NCBI RefSeq assembly: GCF_963576545.1 | Contig: NC_083639.1 | Span: 15,688,118 to 15,752,117, forward strand | Direction: 5' to 3' | From: Limanda limanda | Taxonomy: Eukaryota; Chordata; Actinopteri; Pleuronectiformes; Pleuronectidae | DNA length: 64,000 nucleotides | Shown: positions 21,101-33,395 of the stretch, piece by piece | How positions within the stretch are numbered: the stretch's first letter is position 1 | Layout: the number at the start of each line of letters is the position of its first letter | Notes under the pieces: model-generated | Database searches by the model: none | Seen by the model: only the letters and a program-made list of their open reading frames with translations | Told to the model about the DNA's origin: nothing | Program-made: the position numbers and the translations under genes

Positions 21101-24100
21101 TGTCCTGTGTGTGTCCAGGCTTTGGTGTTCATGGTTCAGGGCTTCTATAGGTTTACCACAGTTCCCTTGAGACACCATGAGACGGAGTGGGGAGAAAAAA
21201 AATCTAATTAAAAAAAGGGATCATCTGCTGTCGCCTATCGTCCCGGCCCCTACCGAGCTTGGACCCAGAGAAAATACAAATGGCCAGAAAGACACCCCAG
21301 TGCATTGGAGCGCTGCCATACTTCATATTGCTGTCAGCTGCTCATTGGACATTGCGGTTTATAAAAGTCAAAAGGCCGGGAGACCGGAAAACAAGCGAAC
21401 ACACACTATGAAAATCTGCTGATGGAAATATCTAACTTTAATGCTTTTTTGGTTCTGGTGCTTTATGAAATAATGATGAATAATGAAATGAAAAACTGCA
21501 TCCGACCACAGAACGTCTGCATGACCATTGGTATTCCATCTGAAATAGCTATTAAAGAAAAAAAATACTTTACTTTGCTGAAGTGAGGAGTAAAGTTAGA
21601 AATGAGGAGAATTGTTTCTTTTCGGTCTGTGGAAAGCAGTGAAGCTTAAATGAACTGCTTGATTTGAGGCACAGGCTGCAATTGGATTCTTGATTAGATC
21701 TCATGAGGAGCTGCTTATTAGCAGGAGAGAGGAGATGAGAAGCGAGCAGAGAATTAATTGTTTTTGGCATGAAAATGACTTCATTTGCAGTCAGTTAATC
21801 CGCTAATTGTGTTTCCTATTTATCGATCTGTTTGAAAAACAAAGCTATTAAATTTGCAGTGGCATATAATAAAGGACACGGGCAAATTCTCTTCTCTGAA
21901 AAGTTGTTTTTAAGCTTTGTCATAATACAACAATGGCTCCTTTGAACTTAAGCATCCCAGTGAGACACGGCCATGAACCAAAACATATTTACAAGGAAAA
22001 GTACTAGTGTAATTAAAAAACACTAATAAGGGGCACAATCTACTTCATGAAAGGGTTACCTCAATGAGGAGTACAACTCAATGCACTTCTATATTTGTGA
22101 CATTTATATATGTGGAAAATAACCGTGGAATAACCCTTCAGCTGTCAGGGATAGAAGCCAATTTATCAAGACCCATTAATGTGTTTTTGGTCACTATAGT
22201 AAATTATGAGGATTATTCATGGAGATGAGTAATGATTTTAGACAGAGCAAAGGGACCCTTTTCGCAAAAAATTATACAACTAAAAACAGAAAAAAATACT
22301 TTAATGATTAATTTAAATATAATTTTATATAATGTTATATAATTTTAACTTTACTTATTTTTACTTCATTCAATGCGTTTTGTATGAAAACAAATTCATA
22401 ACTCAAACAGCTTTAAATTAAAAAATCAATACAATCAACCTTTATTATTTTATAAATTACATAAAATTCAGATTCCTTCATCAACTTGAAGAATGGACAC
22501 AGTCTGTACATTAATTCATAAATAGGATGTCATAGTGATGGGGTCATCTCTAAATCACTAATCGTAAAGTCTCCGCTGTCATGATTCCTGTGCTGCATTT
22601 CCTCCCATGAAAATAAAAAAGTGAGACGCTCACATGAAAACACTTTGATCATTACCTAATTGTCGAGTCTGCAATAACTTTCTAATTGGCATATTTTTTT
22701 TTCGAGTTTTAATTTCTCCCTCTTTCTGTGTGCTGTTGTAGGAGAGAGAAAAAGCCCCTTCACACCAGAAATAATCTTCTAAATGTGCTTTGCTGCCCTA
22801 TTTTTCTCAAACGATACCATCCACACTACTTGCATTGCAAATTTTCACCTGAAAAAGTTGCCTCATCCCAAAAAATACACCTCTCTCAAATTCCGCACTC
22901 ATTAGCTGAAATTAGCAAGGTTTCCTTTTGCACTACAAAGGTTGGGACCATGAAGATGTAAATCAATGCAAAAGTAAAAATGGGAGATCAAGAGAAAAAA
23001 GGACTGGAACACAGCAAAAGACTTCAAAGTGTGTGGAAAAATAATAATTTCTTTTGGTGGTATTGCAAAAGGTCACCATCTCAGTGTACAAGAATGGTGT
23101 CAGCAGCCAATTTACGGCACCCGAGGACCCAGCGGATACCGTCGCACTATTTTCTCACCATCCCATCCCCCTCACTCCCTCCCTCTTGAGGAAAGTAATT
23201 TGCAAAAGTTTAGCACGGAGCAACGCCCTGCCTCTGCATCTTCTCAAACGTGTCCAGTGGTTGATGTGACCTCTGCTCCCTGGTGTCTCCCAGTCAAGCC
23301 TTATTTCCTGTACATCAAAGCCCCACCCCTGTGAGGAGCTCTACTTGGAAAAAAGCAGCGCTCCTCCGAGGTGGCTTAATCTGAGGTGACACTCTATAAA
23401 AAAAGCCAACGCACTGTATGTTTTTGTCAGAGAGTGGGTGTCCCCCCGTCTGGTTTCCCACCTACGTACATCTCCATCCCGCTCAGTTTCCTACTTCAAC
23501 CAGGGGACTGTTCAGTGTCCAGAGCTCAGGCCTTAATGGCAGATGAATCCTACACGCCTCATTAAACCCACTCTAGCAGAGGATTAATGCTAGTTGATCA
23601 GGACAGCCACCTATATTTAAAAACCCTAACAAGCAGCTGTAAAGCACATGTGGCCCAGTATACATTAGCAGCCTCGAAAACAGAGATGGAATAAGGGTCG
23701 AGAGGGTTTTTCTGTGTGTATATATGTGTGTGTGAGAGTCAGTGTGTAGAGAGAATTAGCCAATATATACTATGTGCCTGTGCATGTGTGTGTGTGTGCA
23801 TGGACCACATGGAGAACAAATTAGACACCGCACAAATCACAGGGAAGTCTGGTGTGTTGAGCAGGAGTGGCCTTGGATGCTGCTCCAGCCGTGGGATTTG
23901 AACAACGCTGAGAGGAACTGTCCATACCTGCCAGCACTATGGGGTTATTGTGTCAAGGCAGGATGTTCTGTATAATGTTTCGAAAGTGGAAAGGAAATAT
24001 GTTGTTACTTTAACCCCTCGCTTTAAAACTTATTAAGCCGTCATCTTCTACATATATTCAATGACAAAGAATAATAATTTGTAAAAAGTTCTTCGGAGGA

Positions 24101-25396
24101 CATAGAGACGAGAACTAGTGAAAGAGGAGCCGTCAACTGCAAACAGTACACATCCCACACAGCGGCTCAGGAAGTACACCTCATATTATACCCGCCTCCA
24201 CACCACCACAACTCCACTTCAACGTTTTTCCATTAAGGAGCTGAAAGCACTGTCTCCAAAGAGGAATAATTTGATGCTGTCGCAATTCAAACCTATTTTC
24301 AGGACAAAATAACGGCGAAACGGGATGACTCACGCCACAAAGGCCTTCAGAAATATCACTCAGAATAGTTGAAGAACAAGCCACCGTGACGCAAGAGTGT
24401 AAAAAAAGATAGCGGCGGAGTGGGTGTAAAAAAACAAAACAAATACAGCGGCTTGAAATGAAGACGAAATAACATTTTTAGGTATCACAAAAAGAGATAG
24501 AACAAACATATCTCATGACGATTATAGACCTCAATTTTTACAAAAAAGTTCAGGCCCCCAGGAGTCAGATCGAACTTGGTAAAGTATTTTTAGATAAATG
24601 GCTTCAATTTTCTATTGACTGCAAAGAGGGGCTGATTGCTCTTAATACGCAGACTGATCATGAGACAATATATAAATGTATCCAGCTCTGGCCACTAATA
24701 GTCAGGTTAGCTTGCCCACTCCATGAGCAGTGACTGCTCCATACAGGATCTGGGCAAACAGAAACATAGAAAAAAGATGTTCCAATGGTTTTAAGTTGAG
24801 AAGACACTGGCCAGATGTTTTTGAGTGATTTAGGGCCTGTTAGTGGCCGAAGCCCACACCCCAACAGATCCGTCTTTCCAGTGTATAAACTCTTATGTAT
24901 TTCTATACCTCTAAGGATTTATGTTGTCTCAGTGTCCTCTGACTCCGCGATGTTGATATCAGTGCTTTGTAGGAGTCATACCATCTGTTGCAGGACTCCT
25001 CGCTCTGCTTGTCTGTGAAGAGAGTTCTTTGCCTCTGGAGTTTTTTGTCGTGCTGCAGTGTCAATTTCAGGCAGATTTTCCAGCACCTCTCTGATGGTCC
25101 TGCATGATGGATAAGAATCTAAACATCTAAAGTGCGCTGGCACAGTACTGAATGTATATAAGATGACTAATTTAAGGAAAAGATTTGTGGTGACTAAAAG
25201 CCACCCACAACAGCTTTAATTCTACTTGTTCTTTTCTTGTATTCAGAGTTTAAATGATGCCACTAAAGAGCTCTGTCCAACGTGGAGCTCCACTGAATGG
25301 ATGAAGCATATGACAGACAATACTATCACATTCATAACATTTCCTGACCACTTTTGTGCTATGCAGAAGCATCAATAGCGGTTTTCAGCCATGACA
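18116..25396. other. Noncoding DNA, no supported gene
   Basis: AT-rich, with the most extreme stretch at about 22290-22460. A short GGATGG tail lies near 20.70 kb. A sequence of mixed composition rich in TAAT/ATTA words lies at about 21600-21890 and could be a conserved regulatory element, but only cross-species alignment could show this. No splice-consistent coding exon was recognised. Confidence 0.55.
20660..20716 (+). repeat. Short truncated LINE (L2-like) 3' tail
   Basis: AAATAGGATGAATAATGG precedes a run of GGATGGATGGATGG. This resembles the end of fish L2-like elements, which finish in ATGG repeats. Only the tail is recognisable. Confidence 0.35.
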
Positions 25397-25625
25397 TTGA
25401 ATCCACAAAACACTTTTGGAGTATCAGAGGTACAGCAGCCATATCTAATACAATTGAAGCGGTCACTATTTACTTCAGTTGTATTGGATTTGGCTGCAAA
25501 GCTGCTTGCTCCTGAGGCTCCAAAATGTTTTGTTGTGGTTTCAAACACTTCACCCACCGCTCCATCGGCATTTTGGTGAGTAGATGATGAGTGCATTTTC
25601 ATTGTTGGGTGATCGATCCCTTTAA
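25397..25625. mobile_element. MITE-like foldback element, copy 1
   Basis: An imperfect inverted repeat: a left arm at about 25397-25459 pairs with a right arm at about 25473-25544 (TCCACAAAACACTTTTGGAG against CTCCAAAATGTTTTGTTGTGG; TACAATTGAAG against CTTCAGTTGTA). The right half plus GATCGATCCCTTTAA matches the copy at 63732-64000. Non-autonomous, with no coding capacity. The central palindrome would make an RNA hairpin of about 60 bp with mismatches. Confidence 0.65.
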
Positions 25626-27790
25626 CACCAAACTCCATTCAGACATTAAATGACATTTTTACTAGAGGACTAGCAGAAGAAACTCTGCAGAAAATCCGGG
25701 GGCTCTCACTCGGAAATTTGCGTTCCCACAAACAGCCCCTCCGGATTGTTGTTTTCCGGATTTCAGAGCATGTCAGAAAGTAGTTTTTCAGACAACTATA
25801 CATATGATAAACATACAATAATTCTCAGTCAAGTAAGCTTTGCTGGGATTTTTTACTGAATATGTGAAGTGATTGCATCATAGAGAGACTGAGTTAATAA
25901 AAAAAACATTGTGTCACGTCTGTCCAGATATGACGGCGTAATCACTACAAGAAGGAAAGTGTATTTTGGCAGAAACCACTGCATTTAGACTTTTAAAGTA
26001 ATTGCTTCTCACCTCTTTTCCTCATGTGACACCTCTTCCTTTATACGCCCCACTTTGTGCTTTCCTGGGCAGCACCTCATAGTTTGAAAACTTCTGGCTC
26101 TAGGTACAAAGACTGGAAACAGGAGGGAATAGTTTCCCTGGCTTTCTCCAAAGGTAACAACATTCACCTGAGCTTTGATTTCTTAGAGTCTCTGCTAGAA
26201 GCCTGACAACCTCATACTGATGACAAGACTCCAGAAGTAACTGCGCCCGGCCATTAAATAGTCACATATCCCACATAAAACCACAATCATTTTTTCACTC
26301 TAGTTTTAGTGCAGAATAAACAAAATCTAATGTGTTAATCTGTGAGTTTTAGAGCCGCTCTTACGTATATTTTATTACCTGTTTTGCAGGGAGCCCACTT
26401 AGCCATTTTTCCAGTTTGATTCTTTATGTCAAACTAACTGGCTGTTTGTTGGTGGTAAAGTTTTATATTCACATGGACTCAATCTTCTCATCAAACTCTG
26501 AGAAAGCCAATAAGGTTATTTCTCAAAAATGTCCAAACCATATAGTCTTCACTGTGGCTTGTGCGTTATTAAAAGACATCCAGTACAATTACAGAGAGGC
26601 CAATGATGTGAGACTGCCAGAATTATAGACTCCTTTTGTTGGTCAAGATTGTTTATATTACACAAATGCACGTTCAAACGTTCGGTTCAGTTTTGACTTC
26701 AGTGAAGAGCAAAAAGACGTCGCTCGAGGTTTCCTCCTGAAAAAAAAGGGAGTTGTTTTCCTCTCCACTGTCGCCAAGTGCCGGCTCACTGTGGGATCTG
26801 TTGGGTTTCACTCTATAATATTGTAAGGCCCTGACCTTAAATGCTTCGAAATAATGCATGTTGTGATTTGGTGCTATAAATATAAAACTGAATCAAATCA
26901 TTGGAGAGGAAAAAAATTACAGAGACAGATGTGGATTTTCTCCCACACTCCTCTTGTTCTCTAAAAACGGAGTCCACATGTGAATATGCAGAATCTGTCG
27001 GGGAGAGAAACATTTGGATTTCTGTTTTTTGTTTGACGAATCACATTTGAGCGGGCTTTGGTCGGCAGCAGCTTAATAAGTCGTTTGGACCTAAACAAAA
27101 AGCATCACCGTTTGTGTTTTGTGTGGCGAAATGTTCTACTTGTGTGATTAAAGAAACTGGTCAGACTGTAAACGTAGTGGTGAGTCTTGGCCTGGATATC
27201 CGCTGTCTGCACACGGAGCCCCAAAATATTCGCTCTTGCACCAAGTATCTAATTCTTTCCGTTCGCCGATGGGCTTCACCATTGTAATGGAGACAAAAGC
27301 ATCACAAAAGTGTGACGAGACAAAGTCGACATATGGCCAGACAGAAAAAAAAACGAAACAAAATCTTCATCTTCAAATAGGAATGACTTATTTTGCATTT
27401 CTCCAATAAAAGGTACAAATTCAAAACCATTTCATTTCCAATTGTTCATCATTCATCCATACTGGGTTTGAATTTAAATCAGCTTCCTGAATCGTAATGG
27501 CGTAGACACTGGTTCTGACTATGTGAATGAAATCATTCTGAAATATGATCTTGACGGATGCCCACTTAGCAAGTGAACCCCAACACTACCCGCCCCCTTC
27601 TACCATGCTAACCTCTGGACGCAAATAAGTGCCACATGTGCACCTTTGGCAGGAGCACGACCCTGTTAACCCTAAACAAGGCCTATGCTGGGCCTTGCTA
27701 ATGACGACCCCCTACCACCCTGCCTCGTCTGGTCTGACTGACAGTCATGGTCTGCCCACACAAACAAACACGCCACATTGTCGAGCACGG

Positions 27791-27838
27791 AAACACACAC
27801 ACACACACACACACAAACACACACATATTCTGCACACA
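27791..27838. repeat. (CA)n microsatellite, compound
   Basis: About 12 CA units followed by AAACACACACA-type interruptions. Confidence 0.9.
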
Positions 27839-28234
27839 CAAACATACACACTAGAACAGTTGCATTTGGTTATGTCCATAAGGAGGGGGTCAAACAACGT
27901 ATGCCAGCCAGAGGATTGTCAAAAGTCAACTTCTAGTTAAAAAGCAAAGAAACGCACATGAAGTTGTGATTAAACTGTGATATAGAAGTTGCTTTTATTG
28001 CACTTTCTCAGACGGACCTCTGAAGGGTCAAAATATATATATGAGGGGTCACAAGATGAAAAATTTGATAATGACAAATATTCTCTCTTTTCCTTTTTTT
28101 TGCATTTTTAAACTGTGAAATACTATAATATAATATAATTCAATAAATACTGTTTTGTTTAACCGTTCAAATGCAATAATCTAAGAACAGATCCCTCCTC
28201 TTTGGTTAAACCATAAACTTTTAGACTTAAACTT

Positions 28235-28385
28235 GTAGATCGGGTTGTCCAATACCAATGGTTCGATCCTGAATGCTGGCATGTAGAAACGCTTTGTGAC
28301 TGGCTGTACGGGACTTGTTATCTAACATGCCTCGAGTGGTTGCTGAAACTAGAAAAGCGCCATATGGTCCAATTCAAATGTCCAA
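28235..28385 (+). repeat. Degenerate teleost interspersed repeat (SINE-like)
   Basis: GGTTCGATCCTGAATGCTGG early on, then CTCGAGTGGTTGCTGAAAC and TAGAAAAGCGCCATATGG at the right. From memory these words resemble a repeat common in fish genomes ending in AGAAAAGCGCTATATAA. The copy is heavily mutated and the family assignment is tentative. Confidence 0.4.
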
Positions 28386-29517
28386 GAACACTTTCACAAT
28401 CAAGTAAATGGGAAATTCCAAGTGATTGAGAAAGTGCAACAATGGGCTTTGATTGCTCTGATTGAAGGGGTCACACTGTAGGAGAAGCTCACCAGCACCC
28501 TACATGATTGCTGGACATTAAACCATTTGATAGACCCTATGCAAACAGGTGCTTGGGAATCAGCCACAATCAGCTTTTGCTAAACATTATCAATAAGAAA
28601 GAAATTTGGATACAAGACACCCAATGGAAAAGGAAATTGATAAAAAGTTTTTGATCTAATACTGCAGATACTGCATCTCCCTACCCTAATCCAGAGTTTT
28701 AAAAAGTAACGTGTATGATACTAAGCAGAAATGAAATACCATGATGTATTTAAAGTTACAACATGAGGCTAAGTAATGGTCATGGGCTGAGTGCCTCACT
28801 GTGTTTACAATGGTTACTGTCAGCCCACACACAGATAAACTCAATGAAGTAGGACAATCAGATTTATCTGAGTCACAAAGTCTTCTGTGAAATGAATCGG
28901 ATTGCACAGATGTTCTAATAAACCATCCATCTCAGGTATTGTGCAACTATAAAGCGTTTTGATGGGCCATGTGTTGGGACACCATGCAATAAACAATAAA
29001 ATCTCCAGGTTATGAAACTGACTCTTCCGAGCAACAGCAGGGTCTGAAACTCCTTACAACACAAGTGGTGCGTGACATCAGCGTGTGTAGGCATAGACAA
29101 TTCTTCTTTGTTGTGCAACACTGACTATAAACTCTTTAGGCCCAGATCCTCCCAAGGAGCACTCCGGTGATGCTTTGCAGCTGTCAGGCTGTTATCATCT
29201 CCATCGCTTCCACAGAGACTCGCTAAGCTCAATGTCGCCCAACATTATGATCCTGTTCTCTGCACACGCTTTCCACTTCAGTGTAGACACATCTCAGCAT
29301 TATATGTCTACATGTGCAGCCATATGGATGAGTAAGGTTCTCTCCTCTTCTCTAGGTCTCTGTCTTTTTCACACACACACACACTTGCTTGCACAGGCAA
29401 ACACATACATACATACACTTTATCATTTTCTCTCCATTATAACCTGCTGAAGCCCACAGGTGTGGACAAACCAAATCTGATGCATGAAACAGGCACTGGG
29501 GCAGGAGCAAATTACTT

Positions 29518-29520
<3 letters not shown>

Positions 29521-29585
<65 letters not shown>
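29521..29585. repeat. (TG)32 microsatellite
   Basis: Sixty-five bases of perfect TG alternation. Its length and purity suggest high polymorphism. Frames read through it on both strands are not genes. Confidence 0.95.
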
Positions 29586-29586
<1 letters not shown>

Positions 29587-30671
29587 TCAGCAACAGTCCA
29601 GTGTCGGCCCATTGTGTTTGGGAAGCCGACCCATTCACTCTCCCTTCTGTTGTGTCACATAATGAATCAGACCAGACAGCTAATAATATGCACCACTAGC
29701 TCTGGAGTTGATCCAATGAGGACAATGACTTTCCCCAAAATGTAGACATACAACTGCAGATTTAGTACTGCATCTTGCCTTTTAGTATTCTGTTTCCTTT
29801 CTTCTACTTTACGATTTACCGTAATAATTATATATTTTTTGTAAAAGCAAATCTATGAAAGGAATATCAATGATAAGAGTTTTCTTTGGTAGTAGTTTTT
29901 TTTGTTAATATGGGAATTTAAAAATGACTACCAAATTTCTTAAAAAAGTAATTTCTAAAACAACTTTGCAGTAGACTTTACTTTCTGTGGTGGAGTAATA
30001 CAGATTGGAAATTTACAGCAGTGAAGCATTGTTTTTAGAAGAATCTGAAATTTTGAAAATGGGCATTTCAGTTAATTAATAGTTAGGTGAGAAAATCAAT
30101 AGCCTACCACTTGATGAATGTAAATACGAGAAATATCATATTAAACAGCAGGCCCTTAAGTATAAATAAGAAAAGAAAGAGGAACAGCGAACCTGGTCAC
30201 AATCTGAGCTGGGGGCCTGACTTTTTTCTCTCTCGGGAGGAATGACATGGAATAGCAATTAGCAACCTTTGACAGATCTAGGCTAGCTGTTTCCACTTTC
30301 AGTCCTTATGCTCGGCTAAACTAAGCGGCTGCTTATTGATATCAGTTTTTCCCATCAACCATTCAAGGTTTTTCCCCAAAAATATCAGAGTTTGACAACA
30401 ATTCGGTTGAGTCTTTTTATGTGCTTTATTAACAGTACAGAAAAATTAACATCATCCTCTATAGAAGCATGTTTTTACATGTAACCATTATTGAAATGTA
30501 TCTCAATATGGATCATTTTATTGTGTCTCTACTGATCCACTCTGATCTTTGATATTAAACAACTGTCACACACTCAAGAGTTTGAACAGAAACATCAGCA
30601 GTGAGTCGGCTTCTTCTGCCACAACAACATCTGGAGCAACAGTGTACACAGCAGCATACAAATCAAGGCTA

Positions 30672-30716
30672 CTACACACAAACACACACACAAACACACA
30701 CACACAAACACACAAA
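30672..30716. repeat. Compound (CA)n/(CAAA)n microsatellite
   Basis: ACACACAAACACACA-type units repeated with regular AAAC interruptions. Confidence 0.85.
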
Positions 30717-30907
30717 GAGGCAAACATCCACAAACAAGTGATACAGACACACTCATCAACCATTCTCCTCATGCTCCAAATCCATTATTCAGAGGTTTGG
30801 AGCACAGCTTGTCTGAGTTAGAGCATCTGCAACTGCAAGGGGAAAAAAAGCCGAAGGTGGAGTCAGTGAGACCCCCGCTTCTTTAAACTACCTTCAACTG
30901 CAACTTA

Positions 30908-30966
30908 ACACACACAAACACACACAAACACACACAGACACACACAAACACACACACACACACACT
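30908..30966. repeat. Compound (CA)n microsatellite
   Basis: CA units broken at near-10-bp intervals by AAAC or AGAC, ending in a pure (CA) run. Confidence 0.85.
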
Positions 30967-33177
30967 CCAGACGTGACCATTCACTTCAGGTAAGGCAAAA
31001 CATAGTGAAGCGCTTCAATAAAAAGCTCTCAGTGGAATCTGTATGCGTGTGTTCAATACGCCAAACAGTGTATGTGCCGACACTAAACAACAACAACACA
31101 GAAAGAAGGGAGTGTCGGTCATAGACTGTCATGTCAAGTTTAGGCCATTTAAAGAGCACACGCACACATACACGCACACACGCTTCCCTACTGCCATCAT
31201 CCCATCTTCCATTGTAGAGTGGAACATGAGATTTGGGCTGATCAGCGTCCAACAACGAAACACAATCTGAGGCACGCTTTCAGGCTCAAGTGTCAACCTT
31301 TAAATATTACAGACTATTCTTCATAGGCTGCTGAGCACGGGCGCGCACGGGTGGCATCATCATCACACATGGCACACAAACACACACTGCAGGCTAGATC
31401 ATGTGTAGAGGACTACACCTGCCTCAGGACATCCTGTAGTTGAGTGTCCAGCATATAACACCTGTCTGTCTGTCTCTCTATCTCTCTATCAGACACACAC
31501 ACCTGTCACTTCCAACACACACACACTCCGCATCCCACCTGTGTGGTGACGCTAACAGCCATCTAGTAAGAAAAACCATAGGGAGAGTGGGATGATGGGA
31601 TATGCCCGACGTGCATCCAACCCCCCCGCGCACACACACACAAATACACAGACACACAATTTTATTCTATTGTGTCAATCAGAGACAAGAGGCTGAACCA
31701 GATCAGGAAACAACTGGGGCATCGTTACGCACGGCCGTGGCAGATGCGGATCAAACATGACGGCTTATGAAAGAGCTGAGAAGATGAAAACAGCCTCAAA
31801 ACACATTAGAAGATAAACAAACAAAACCGAGGGTCTCATAAGCCGACCAGATGGGATTTAAAATGTGCCATAAAAAATATATATACAGGCCTGTGAGCTG
31901 TGTGTTCCTACATGACAGGAGCCAGGACTTTCCATACTCTGCGGGTTATCCTCCTGTTTCATCACCAGAGCTGCAGGCAAACCATTTACATTTCGCTCCC
32001 AATGCGCTTGCACGCCGTTCATTATATATCAATTACAGTGCCTGCTCGCCCAGGACATTAAAGCAGCCGTAATGAGGAAAAAGAGGTTTGGGTTTAAACA
32101 GATACATAAATAAACACACAGATAAATAAAAGGGCAGATGAGGAATGGTCGTGTTGAAATCAACCAAGAGACAAATTACACCCCGAGACCACTTATAAAT
32201 ATTGGAGTGTTTGATCTCCGCACCGAATGAGTTATTCAGTCTGTGGGGGAAATGATGAGAGTGTGTGTGTGTCTGTGTTACATGTGTGTGTGTATGTCCC
32301 AGGGCTTGTTACTTTACAGAAGGGGGTTGGACTGTGGCGAAGCTAAGCTCACTGTTAAGGAATGCAGAGATGCAGCGCAGATCACAAGCCTCCCTGACTA
32401 AGCAAGTCCAGTCAGCTTTACTGGCCTAAACTGCTGACTCCCTGTTTGAGCAAATGTAGATTGAGAATACCACCAGTGGAGAGAACCAGTATAAAAAGCT
32501 CAAAATGCACCAATTTTTTCCTGAGCCTGCATTAACACACATATACACACCAAAAGACTTTGCCTCATCAATAATAATCACGTGAAACAGACTTTCACAT
32601 GTATTGTTGGTGGTTCTATAGGTGCCAAATTGGATCCAAAGTTCTGCTGTATTCCTGCAGGTCATAAGAACTTTGTCGGCAATATGTTGACTTGTGTGTC
32701 TTGACTGTGGCATGTGTCTTGATCCCGTCTGTCTGTCTGCGCTCCGGTTGGTCCGTGCTGAGCCCTGGGGTGTGGGAAAACCCCATGGCAGGGGGATTAA
32801 CAAGGGAGAAAAGGGGGGATTTGCTGGTTAAAACGCTGACCTTTGACACGCATACAGCGGCCTTTTGATTCGACAGATCGACTCATTCTTCTTGCCGACT
32901 CTATCGGGACGCTGTCACCTAACGGAAGTCATACACTGTCATGGCCGGGCAGGATAATATGCAGCTTAGGTGCAGCTTTGTTTTAGGGGACAGAAGAGCA
33001 AGGGGACATTTGTCAGCCTGGGACGCTGCTGAGAACACAGATATTGTGATCACACATTACTGGTGTTACAGCGGCCAAGTGTGATCCAGTCATACTGTTC
33101 ATGTGAATCATTTCCTAACACACTGTTGAAAGTGAGACTGCTGACCTTCGTTTTGATTACACTAGTGCAGTGTCCAT

Positions 33178-33395
33178 TCTAAACCGGCCTGTTTGGAATG
33201 GGCTGTTCTCCTAGCCTGTGTCAATGTGAGTCCTCCTCAGAAAGTTCAACAATGTGCTGTCACTGTTTATTGTTTTTGTGCCGGAGCTTTTTATCAACAG
33301 TCTATGGTGCAAAGTAAAGTTACAAAACTTTGTGTTCATCCTACCTGCTTTACATGCAAGTTTTTCATCAAATGAAAATGAATGTTGGTTGCCAT
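33178..33395 (+). repeat. Dispersed repeat family A, copy 2
   Basis: Same-orientation partner of 11395-11640, sharing the GTGAGTCCT block, the TTTATTGTTT block, CTTTTTATCAACAGT and AAAACTTTGTGTTCATCC. It carries an indel relative to copy 1 near GTGCCGGAGC. No target duplication was identified. Confidence 0.7.

Larger units (their letters stand above)
25626..33177. other. Noncoding DNA with many CA/TG repeats, no supported gene
   Basis: AT-rich, with repeated CA microsatellites at 27.8, 29.4-29.6, 30.7 and 30.9 kb and a degenerate interspersed repeat near 28.3 kb. Long frames through the CA/TG runs are artefacts of the repeat. No exon was recognised. Confidence 0.55.

Noticed and set aside
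29352..29662. Open frames through 29.35-29.66 kb
   Set aside because: Read-through of the (TG)32 repeat.
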